Below, in pieces: positions 34,860-43,829 of a stretch of DNA of 64,000 nt. Made by a program: the position numbers and the translations under genes. Source of the DNA: Allomyces macrogynus ATCC 38327 (lineage: Eukaryota; Blastocladiomycota; Blastocladiomycetes; Blastocladiales; Blastocladiaceae); contig GG745375.1 in the NCBI GenBank assembly GCA_000151295.1, forward strand, positions 233,131 through 297,130, in the 5' to 3' direction. Below the pieces are notes generated by a model. That model saw only the letters and a list, made by a program, of their open reading frames with translations. It was not told where the DNA came from and made no database searches. The stretch's first letter is position 1, and every line of letters begins with the position of its first letter.

Positions 34860-36973
34860 CCCGACGCGCGCGCGTGCTGTGCTCAAATCAAATTGAAGCC
34901 GCGCAAGAACGCGTCACATTCAACGTGCTGGCAGGGAGGGCAGAAGCGCACTGGTCGAGTCGGCGTGGCAGCGTGATGCCCTGCCCGTTGCGTGCTGCGC
35001 ACGTCCGTTGCGCGAGGCTCGCACCATCGGGTCCGCAGATGAAGTGACAACCCGCAGTCGCGCGACGCACACTGCGTGTGCGTGTGTGCGCCAAAAGTCA
35101 AGAAACGGCTGCGCGTGTCAAATCGCGCATGGCCCTGCGCACCCAGGCCGCACGTTTGCTCAAAACACGCAAGCAAGCGTCAGAGTGCTTGCCCGGCTGA
35201 GCTTTTGAGTTCGCCCGTCCGTGTGGCGCGGTCCGTGCACCTCCGATCTTCAACAGCCCTCGCTCATCGCGTGCTGTCACTGCTTGCAGCCTCCTGAGGC
35301 ACCGGCTGCCTCCGCCGACCACACTTTCATTCACGTTCTTCATCAACGCGTCGGGCCACTGGCTCTGATTTGAAGCTGATTTCGCGTTGGCACATCGTGC
35401 GGCGGCGGCGTGCGCCGCGGCGCCGCCGCTCGTCGAAACCAGTCATCCACACTGAACCAAACGATTTGGGCCATCCGCCACGCACAGAGCAGCTCGTGAA
35501 GTCGATGAAAACATGAATGGGACCCGATCAAATGGCACTGGCAGTCAGCAGTTGGTTCGATCGCGTTGGTTGCACTGCACTATACTTCACGCGCATCAAC
35601 TTCAGGCGTGCAAACCAGCAGCAACACGTCGTCAAGTATCATTTTACAAGCGTCGCCCACGTCGCAACTTGGCTGGCCGGATGAGCTTCGTCCGTAACGA
35701 TTCATTCCACTTGCTCGCCATGGCAAACGAGGCTGAATCGCCGTGGCAGCCGGAGCAGCAAAGCGCAGCAAGCAAATTGCGCGTCCTGAAGCACGTCGGG
35801 CGCTTCTTTGTCCTGGTCGATCCTGCTTTCTCTTTGCTGCAGCACAGACAGGCCAGCAGCTCCTAGAGGTTACGCGCGCCGACTTGCCGAGCAATTGCTC
35901 AATCTGGTGCCGCTCTGCGTCGTCTCTTGCTATATGCAGCTTCAAATTCAGATTGACAGATAATGGCGGGGCAAAGGCAAGGACTTTCGCGCACAACAAG
36001 TGCTCATTCAGGTGGTTGTCCAAGCTGTTTGAGGTCGAGTAGACTTACCACTTCCCATACGGTCTCTTTCTTCCCTCAATCAATGTTAATCGAGGCCGCA
36101 TTGTGATAGTCAAGGGCAGCAGGCCCTTAATCATGATTATCGACACTATTAACACCAGCGACCGAGTTACTCTCAGCATCGCTGATGTACTCTCAGCATC
36201 GCCGATCGTTAGTTGAAGACTTGGTACTGCATGAGCGAACGGAACAAAGGGAAGGTACCTCCAGGCCTGTGTTCAGAGCACACCGGGCCTCGGCTCGTTC
36301 CCCCTTTTATGCGCAGACGACTCTTATGTGCAGTCTCCAGACTCTGAAATTATGTGGCCAACACGCGTCACGCTTCGCGCCCTGCGCCTGATCGCCTGTG
36401 CGGTCTGCTGACCCCGAAATAAACCTAAATGATAAAAGGAAGCAACAAAAACACCGACCTAAACTCGGCTTCCCTTACCGGGTGCTGTCAGCGAAGAGCG
36501 CGCGCACTGCTATGGATCTGCTCATTGCTGCAAGCACGCTGTCCTTCCTCATCCAAGATGCCCTTCCCATGACAAATCGGCGGCCAAAATGGGCGGAGAA
36601 GGCGAGGAAACGCGCAGAGGGGCTTCACGCGACGACACGACGCGATCCGCCCTCGTGTTCACCAACTCGTCTCCAGCAAACTCGATCTGGGCATGCTCAC
36701 GTCAGAGCGCAGCGTAGCGCTTGCCCGCGACTGATCGCGTCGCAATCACTTCACCTGGCAACCTCCTCCCGGTTTGGAATACTGCTCTTGGTCAATTGGT
36801 TGGCGTACAGCAACGCTCCAGCTGTGAGAGCGGCCGCTTGGATGATTGAATCGCTTGTGCAGGGCCACACCTGCAGAAGGCGCCCCTGACGGCCTCCACG
36901 ACGCTCGGCGACCGCTTCGGAGTCGGCCAACGACGACGCGCGCGAACACGCTCGCGCTGACTTCGACTGGTTG
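34860..36973. other. Left arm: 2.1 kb upstream of QSQ-B, no gene recognised
   Basis: Mirrored at 39085-41198. It contains open frames of up to about 160 codons on both strands, none with motifs or splice structure I trust. A direct repeat of tactctcagcatcgc occurs twice near 36170-36202. No terminal inverted repeats or transposase seen. Confidence 0.4.
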
Positions 36974-36974
36974 T

Positions 36975-37582
36975 TGACTTACGGACGCGGGGCTGACAGT
37001 TCGAATTTTGCTTCACTTGCACTGGCGTGCTGTGCGTCAACTGACGCCACTCCTTTTGCCACCTTCTCTTCGCGCCTTTTACCCTGTCTTCCATAAAGTT
37101 TATTATGAGTCCCCGCGCTGTTGTTTACCACCTTCTCAGGCGCGGCTACGCCCGTCGACCCCGCCCGCACCCGCAGCACCCGCAGCGCGTGGTGATGCAG
37201 GCTTGAGCTCCGACTGCGACATGTATCGCTCTACGTTCTCTCTCCGTTTCTGGCTCCGTTTCTGGCTCCTCAGCCCCTTCCATCCCTGACCGACCGATCT
37301 CGGTGACGCCAACCGACCCTTGAGGCCCTCTGCCAACTTGATCACGCCCGCTAACCCGATGCCGCCCCTCACGGCGTCGCGCTCCTCGCCCAACCCAGCG
37401 CTGCAGGTCGCTCTTTATGCTTGCATGACACACCGCTCACATCTGGGGGTCAGAAAAATGTTGTAGAATTGAATTAATGAATTACTGGTCATCAAATGAA
37501 ATAACTTGAAACCACTGTGATTGACATGACTGTGGCCACGGCCATGGCCATTGTGAAATCATTTGCCTGGCGCATAGACTGG
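36975..37582. other. Spacer of the inverted repeat, left part
   Basis: Single-copy sequence between the arms, beyond the 3' end of the GH28 pseudogene. The part at 37445-37530 is AT-rich. No gene supported. Confidence 0.4.
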
Positions 37583-38570
37583 TTATTGGTTGAGGAGGAC
37601 AGTCCGCAATCCTGGCCAGCACCAGTGCATCCCGCGAGTTACCACTTGATGGTGTTGATGTCTATGCAGCGCCTGGTCCGAGTCGGCAATCGTGTTGCCC
37701 TGGATCAGGACGTTGTCCACGTGCTTGCCGGCCTTGATCGAGCCAATCAAAATGCCGTGGCCGCCAATGCACTGGTTGGTGAGGAACTTGACGTTCTTGC
37801 CGTCGTTGAGCGCGAGCCAGTCGTCCTGGTTCTTGCAGATCGAGTTCTGGATCGTCAGGCCGTTGACGTTCAAAACGTCAAAGCAGCCTGCTGCACGAAA
37901 CGACAGACAGAGAGAGCGGTAAGCGACGTGCTTTCGGGTGGAGAAGAAGCGTCGAGCATGAACTGTACTGTTGTGGCCGCCGTTGTTTGCGCCAAGCGAA
38001 TCATCGATGGTGATGCGGTCGAGCAACATCTCACCCTTGGCGCCGACCGAAATAGCGTGGGTGGGCGTGTTCTTGACACCGAGCAGCGACACGGAACCGG
38101 CCGCATTCAGCTTGACCACCAGGTGCGGCTTGGTTTTGCCGCCGTTGCTGCCCTTGCCATCCCAATACAGCTTGTCCTAGCCGTCAAGAACGTGGCCGTT
38201 GCCGTTCTATTATTCGAGGCAAGATGGTTGGTGGTGATTGAAGACACCTGATCCTGCTCCAGACCCAACCTCGACACGCACCGCTGTGACCTTGGCCGTA
38301 TCTGACGCGCCTGAGACGCGGAACAGCGGGCCCTCCCTCTCACTGTAATCGAACAACAGGTCGCCCGCGAAATCGACAATGGCGTTGTCCTTGAGCCCGT
38401 CGAGCGAGCGTCTGGCCGCCAGGCACCATATACGTATTGATGGTGCTGGTCGAGCAGTCGGCCAGGATTTTGGAGACTTCAAACGAGTCCACGACGCATG
38501 TCTTGCCAGTGGGCGCAGCATGCGCGGCAAGTGCGGCAAAGGCGAGCAGGAAGACGAGCAAGCGATGCAT
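37583..38570 (-). pseudogene. GH28 polygalacturonase, broken and truncated
   Basis: ATG 38570 starts a signal peptide (MHRLLVFLLAFAALAAHAA) and a normal GH28 N-terminus. Later blocks are diagnostic: YWDGKGSNGGKTKPHLV, GVKNTPTHAISV, NVNGLTIQNSICKNQDDWLA (family NQDDC) and CIGGHGILIGS (family GGHG). Disabling changes: near 38400 a four-base repetition (cgctcgctcgac) shifts the frame between GGQTL and LDGLKDN; near 38170 LDG is followed by TAG before DKLYWDG; after TIADSDQAL the frame is lost, and the normal last third (RIKT and beyond) is absent. At least two genuine introns are also present. Intact GH28 enzymes are secreted and hydrolyse pectin. It lies wholly in the spacer of the inverted repeat, so it is single-copy. 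Confidence 0.8.
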
Positions 38571-38633
38571 GGTGAGGAGTCGGATCAGGAACAATGTGGG
38601 TGTGCAATGCGATGATGGGCGGCCTCTAGCGCC

Positions 38634-38640
38634 TTGTATA
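38634..38640 (-). promoter_or_regulatory. TATA-like element of the GH28 pseudogene
   Basis: TATACAA on the minus strand, about 64 bp upstream of the ATG at 38570, in line with the spacing at other genes of this window. Confidence 0.45.
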
Positions 38641-39083
38641 TGGTCGGTGGCCCAAGCGGCACTCGTTGACGGACTTCGGATTCAGATCTGGGCGGACGGT
38701 GCAAAGCACGTCCACTGGACCACTCGGTACGCGATGCATGGTGCCTCCTGGGATTTTAACGGCAGCACGCCGCTCCCAGCACAAGGGATAACGGCTTGGC
38801 AGGCTCGACGCTCGTCGCTCAGCCAGGATGGGTGCCAAGACAGCGTGCAGTCATGAACAACGCCAATAATTCCCCTCACATCTCACGCTCGTGCCCCCTC
38901 GTTTCATCTTTTGGCCACGACGACTGTTCTTGGAGGATTTACATCCGTCAATGCGATCTCAAGGTTTATCCGGGACACAAACGTTCAGACAGGTGAACAC
39001 GAAGGGCTGCTTTGGTTCATTGCGTCAACATCAAGTTGAACGCCAGGTGAACGGTGACCAAGCATTCCACATTTCGCTGGGTG
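38641..39083. other. Spacer of the inverted repeat, right part
   Basis: About 440 bp upstream of the GH28 pseudogene. No gene seen. It ends where the right arm begins (acaaccagtcg at 39084). Confidence 0.4.
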
Positions 39084-39084
39084 A

Positions 39085-41198
39085 CAACCAGTCGAAGTCA
39101 GCGCGAGCGTGTTCGCGCGCGTCGTCGTTGGCCGACTCCGAAGCGGTCGCCGAGCGTCGTGGAGGCCGTCAGGGGCGCCTTCTGCAGGTGTGGCCCTGCA
39201 CAAGCGATTCAATCATCCAAGCGGCCGCTCTCACAGCTGGAGCGTTGCTGTACGCCAACCAATTGACCAAGAGCAGTATTCCAAACCGGGAGGAGGTTGC
39301 CAGGTGAAGTGATTGCGACGCGATCAGTCGCGGGCAAGCGCTACGCTGCGCTCTGACGTGAGCATGCCCAGATCGAGTTTGCTGGAGACGAGTTGGTGAA
39401 CACGAGGGCGGATCGCGTCGTGTCGTCGCGTGAAGCCCCTCTGCGCGTTTCCTCGCCTTCTCCGCCCATTTTGGCCGCCGATTTGTCATGGGAAGGGCAT
39501 CTTGGATGAGGAAGGACAGCGTGCTTGCAGCAATGAGCAGATCCATAGCAGTGCGCGCGCTCTTCGCTGACAGCACCCGGTAAGGGAAGCCGAGTTTAGG
39601 TCGGTGTTTTTGTTGCTTCCTTTTATCATTTAGGTTTATTTCGGGGTCAGCAGACCGCACAGGCGATCAGGCGCAGGGCGCGAAGCGTGACGCGTGTTGG
39701 CCACATAATTTCAGAGTCTGGAGACTGCACATAAGAGTCGTCTGCGCATAAAAGGGGGAACGAGCCGAGGCCCGGTGTGCTCTGAACACAGGCCTGGAGG
39801 TACCTTCCCTTTGTTCCGTTCGCTCATGCAGTACCAAGTCTTCAACTAACGATCGGCGATGCTGAGAGTACATCAGCGATGCTGAGAGTAACTCGGTCGC
39901 TGGTGTTAATAGTGTCGATAATCATGATTAAGGGCCTGCTGCCCTTGACTATCACAATGCGGCCTCGATTAACATTGATTGAGGGAAGAAAGAGACCGTA
40001 TGGGAAGTGGTAAGTCTACTCGACCTCAAACAGCTTGGACAACCACCTGAATGAGCACTTGTTGTGCGCGAAAGTCCTTGCCTTTGCCCCGCCATTATCT
40101 GTCAATCTGAATTTGAAGCTGCATATAGCAAGAGACGACGCAGAGCGGCACCAGATTGAGCAATTGCTCGGCAAGTCGGCGCGCGTAACCTCTAGGAGCT
40201 GCTGGCCTGTCTGTGCTGCAGCAAAGAGAAAGCAGGATCGACCAGGACAAAGAAGCGCCCGACGTGCTTCAGGACGCGCAATTTGCTTGCTGCGCTTTGC
40301 TGCTCCGGCTGCCACGGCGATTCAGCCTCGTTTGCCATGGCGAGCAAGTGGAATGAATCGTTACGGACGAAGCTCATCCGGCCAGCCAAGTTGCGACGTG
40401 GGCGACGCTTGTAAAATGATACTTGACGACGTGTTGCTGCTGGTTTGCACGCCTGAAGTTGATGCGCGTGAAGTATAGTGCAGTGCAACCAACGCGATCG
40501 AACCAACTGCTGACTGCCAGTGCCATTTGATCGGGTCCCATTCATGTTTTCATCGACTTCACGAGCTGCTCTGTGCGTGGCGGATGGCCCAAATCGTTTG
40601 GTTCAGTGTGGATGACTGGTTTCGACGAGCGGCGGCGCCGCGGCGCACGCCGCCGCCGCACGATGTGCCAACGCGAAATCAGCTTCAAATCAGAGCCAGT
40701 GGCCCGACGCGTTGATGAAGAACGTGAATGAAAGTGTGGTCGGCGGAGGCAGCCGGTGCCTCAGGAGGCTGCAAGCAGTGACAGCACGCGATGAGCGAGG
40801 GCTGTTGAAGATCGGAGGTGCACGGACCGCGCCACACGGACGGGCGAACTCAAAAGCTCAGCCGGGCAAGCACTCTGACGCTTGCTTGCGTGTTTTGAGC
40901 AAACGTGCGGCCTGGGTGCGCAGGGCCATGCGCGATTTGACACGCGCAGCCGTTTCTTGACTTTTGGCGCACACACGCACACGCAGTGTGCGTCGCGCGA
41001 CTGCGGGTTGTCACTTCATCTGCGGACCCGATGGTGCGAGCCTCGCGCAACGGACGTGCGCAGCACGCAACGGGCAGGGCATCACGCTGCCACGCCGACT
41101 CGACCAGTGCGCTTCTGCCCTCCCTGCCAGCACGTTGAATGTGACGCGTTCTTGCGCGGCTTCAATTTGATTTGAGCACAGCACGCGCGCGCGTCGGG
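39085..41198. other. Right arm: 2.1 kb upstream of QSQ-B, no gene recognised
   Basis: Mirror of 34860-36973. Same content: unassigned open frames, the tactctcagcatcgc direct repeat (about 39856-39888), and no transposon hallmarks. Confidence 0.4.
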
Positions 41199-41206
41199 TA
41201 TAAAAG
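41199..41206 (+). promoter_or_regulatory. TATA box of QSQ-B, right copy
   Basis: TATAAAAG about 100 bp upstream of the ATG at 41306. The leader then contains gcatcgcatc, where QSQ-A has an expanded CATCG array. Confidence 0.75.
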
Positions 41207-41305
41207 CCAACAGCCCCGCCGAGTTTTGGGTCCTCATCAAATTGCATCGCATCTTCCAACTTGCAAGCACAAGCTTCTCCACCCACCCCTACCCCTCCCA
41301 CCAAC

Positions 41306-42277
41306 ATGTCGTCGTCGTACCAAAGCCAATCGCAGGTGCGTGTGTGGAATCTTTGGCGCAGCCGACTCGAATCGACGCATGTCGCGACAAAGACGCCCCC
41401 TGCGAACCACGCGCTCACTTGTCCACCGCGTTTTCGCGTTGTATTGTTCGTTCTAGAGCCAGTACCAGGCCGGCCACGGCTCGGGCGTGCAGTCGCAGTC
41501 GCAGTCGCAGTACCAGAGCCAGTCGGGTCACGGTTCGGGCGTGCAGTCACAATCCCAATCGCAATACCAGAGCCAGTCGGGCCACGGTTCGGGCGCACAG
41601 TCGCAATCGCAGTCGCAGAGCCAATACCAGTCCGGTCATGATGGCGCGCAGTACCAGGGCCAATCGCAGTCGCAGTACCAGTCCGGTCATGATGGCGCGC
41701 AGTACCAGGGCCAATCGCAGTCGCAGTACCAGTCGGGCGATCATGGCCATGGCGCACAATACCAGGGCCAATCGCAGAGCCAGTCGCAGTGGGGCCATGA
41801 CGCCGGGTATCAGGCGCAATCGCAGAGCCAGTCGCAGTACCAGGCTGGCCACGGCGGGCACAACTCGGTTGATCAGTTCCAGGCGCAGGTACGCGTTGCA
41901 TCGCGTTGCTCTACTCTCTCCACCCATTCGCGACCATTGATGCTCACTTTTCATTGTTCTCGCGCGCGCGTTTCTAGAGCCAGGCGCAGTACAACCAGGG
42001 CGGCGACGCGTTCCAGTCGCAGGCTCAGTCGCAGTCGCAGTGGGGCCATGGCGGCGACGCGTTCCAGTCGCAGGCTCAGTCGCAGTCGCAGTACGGCCAC
42101 GGTCACGGCGGCGACGCGTTCCAGGCGCAGTCGCAGTCTCAGACGCAGTACGAGCATGGCCACCATGGTGGCGACGCGTTCCAGGCTCAGTCGCAGGCTC
42201 AGTCGCAGTACCAGTCGGGCCACGATCACGCCGGGTACCAGGCGCAGCACCAGGACCAGTCGCAGTTCTCGTTCTAA
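41306..42277 (+). CDS. QSQ-B: Gln/Ser/Tyr-rich repeat protein, right-arm copy
   Basis: 253 residues in three exons: 41306-41335, 41457-41888 and 41978-42277 (introns 121 and 89 nt, phase 0). It starts at caacATG. Gln and Ser make up over half the residues; Gly, Tyr, His, Ala and Asp most of the rest. Intron 2 is visibly related to QSQ-A intron 1: both contain cccattcgcga and cattgatg and end gcgcgtttctag. This shows that exon plus intron were duplicated as a unit. The sequence appears identical to the left copy. No secretion signal. Composition is prion-like; self-assembly is an inference and the function is unknown. Confidence 0.8.
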
Positions 42278-42967
42278 GCAGCAGCGCTGTCGCTGCATGA
42301 CGTTAGCGCAAGCACGCCATGGAGCGCGCGCGCGCACGCGCGTGCGGTCGTGGACGGCCGCTCTGGTGAGTGCGCCGCTGATTTTTACCGTGTAAGTGGA
42401 CCATCTGGCGCTCTTGAGGTGGAGCGTCGCATCTGTCCTTTGTACCATATCTTGAAGCATTGCTCATCCAATTCAATCAAATCAAATCGAATTTCTGATT
42501 TCCACGCGCCTGTGCTTCCTTTGTTTTGCCCAGCAATAACGCGAGCGAGCATCAAGAGTATCAGCGGGGCCAGTTACTGTTGCTTTGAACGCACAAGCAG
42601 ACCAGATTGCCACTGCATTTCGTATTTACTCTCGGTCGGCCTCACCACGCGCCGAGACACAAACGGCACCGCGTTCTGCTGTCGTTCCGACTTCCACAGT
42701 TGCCAAAATAATTGGACGGTTCGCGCCGTATCCAAAAAGAGCCAAGCTTTCACCACTCGTTGGCGCTCGCTTCCACTGTACGTCGCTTTCCAAGTCCTCT
42801 TCGGCTGAACGATCATACACTCGGTTTGAACTACCAACGGCCTTTGCTCTCCACCACAAGGACGCCGCCCTGGTGCTGCATCTTCTCCACCACACCGCGC
42901 GCCCCACGCGCCCCACGCGCCCGCCGCGCTATCGCACCGTCCCTTGCCAAATCGCCAAGCCGCCAAG
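42278..42967. other. Right arm: QSQ-B 3' flank and promoter of the 207-residue gene
   Basis: Mirror of 33091-33780. Just past the QSQ-B stop is an alternating GC run (about 42323-42344). No additional gene seen. Confidence 0.45.
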
Positions 42968-43591
42968 ATGACCACGTCTGCTCCCGCCAAGCTACGGTTC
43001 TTTGCCATCGACACGCCCGACACGATCCGGGTCACGAACTCCACGGACGCGAGCATCACCGTGCTGGTTTCCGCCACGACGAAGCCCAGCTCGGTCCCAG
43101 CGTCCGCGTGGCACACGCTCCATCCAGGCACCGAGCACGATTTTGCGGCAACGCAGGACTGGTTGTGTGTGTACGCGCGCGCGGCGGATGGAGCGACGGT
43201 CGGGTGCTACGTTCCCGCGGCAGCGCAAGTCGAGGTTTACCGCGTCGCCAAGGATGAGCCCATTCTGCTCGCCATGTTTGACCTCGTCGACGCGCCGACC
43301 GCGGCCGAGCTGGACGCGCGCAATACCATCAGCGTCCACGCGACCAACTCGGCCATGGACGTGACAGTCGACGGTACGACTTGGCACGTTGTCGCTCAGG
43401 GCGAAACGCTCCGCGCCACCAACGACGTGTCGAGCGAGACCATGGTCGCCGTCCGGTTCAAAATGGGGACGATGGAGGTGCGCGGCGGCGTGCTTGTCGC
43501 ACCAGGCACGCGCGTGGACGTGACGGCACCGCCAGCCAGGAAGTCGCGGCTTGGGATGAATCCAGGCATGGTTCTGCGGATGCGGCGTTGA
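42968..43591 (+). CDS. 207-residue protein of unknown function, right copy
   Basis: Same protein as at 32467-33090 except for the last residue (Arg instead of Lys), which lies beyond the end of the repeat arm. ATG at 42968 after ccgccaag. Two beta-rich halves with Trp-His (WHTLHPG and WHVVAQG) in equivalent positions suggest internal duplication. No signal peptide, no membrane helix, no intron. It follows QSQ-B by about 690 bp in the same direction, in both arms, so the pair has been kept together. The family is unknown to me. Confidence 0.7.
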   Translation: MTTSAPAKLRFFAIDTPDTIRVTNSTDASITVLVSATTKPSSVPASAWHTLHPGTEHDFAATQDWLCVYARAADGATVGCYVPAAAQVEVYRVAKDEPILLAMFDLVDAPTAAELDARNTISVHATNSAMDVTVDGTTWHVVAQGETLRATNDVSSETMVAVRFKMGTMEVRGGVLVAPGTRVDVTAPPARKSRLGMNPGMVLRMRR

Positions 43592-43829
43592 TTCCATTTG
43601 GCTACCAACATTCACAACAAGTGCATGATTCCAAAGCAGTCATTTGCCACTATATACACGACATGGCCTGCAGAGCAGCTTCGTCTTGCCGACGATTGTT
43701 GAGCAGGAAGAATCTGTTACAGACATGACAATCGGCTTCATTTGCTCCAAAACATGCACACTCGGCAAACAAAATCTTCGACTCAAAAAATCACTCAACA
43801 CTCTGCAAAATCCGCAATGTGCGCGTGCT

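Larger units (their letters stand above)
32474..36974 (-). repeat. Left arm of a 4.5-kb inverted repeat (palindrome)
   Basis: Each base at position x pairs with 76058-x in the right arm. I fixed the ends by comparing sequence. The outer limit is at cgcatccgcagaacc (32474/43584), where the flanks diverge at once. The inner limit is at cgactggttgt (36974/39084). All open frames I compared across the arms have identical lengths and translations, so there are no net indels and very few, if any, substitutions. The arm carries the QSQ-B gene and the 207-residue gene. Confidence 0.95.
39084..43584 (+). repeat. Right arm of the 4.5-kb inverted repeat
   Basis: Mirror of 32474-36974 (coordinates sum to 76058). 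Arm length 4,501 bp, spacer 2,109 bp. No length difference in any mirrored frame. Genes in this arm are on the plus strand, so the two gene pairs point away from the centre. Confidence 0.95.

Noticed and set aside
36100..36480. Possible tRNA or small RNA genes in the arms
   Set aside because: Short hairpin-like stretches are present, but I could not build a cloverleaf or recognise A and B boxes.
34860..36973. The arm region as a transposon
   Set aside because: No transposase, reverse-transcriptase motif, terminal repeats or target-site duplication was seen at the arm ends.
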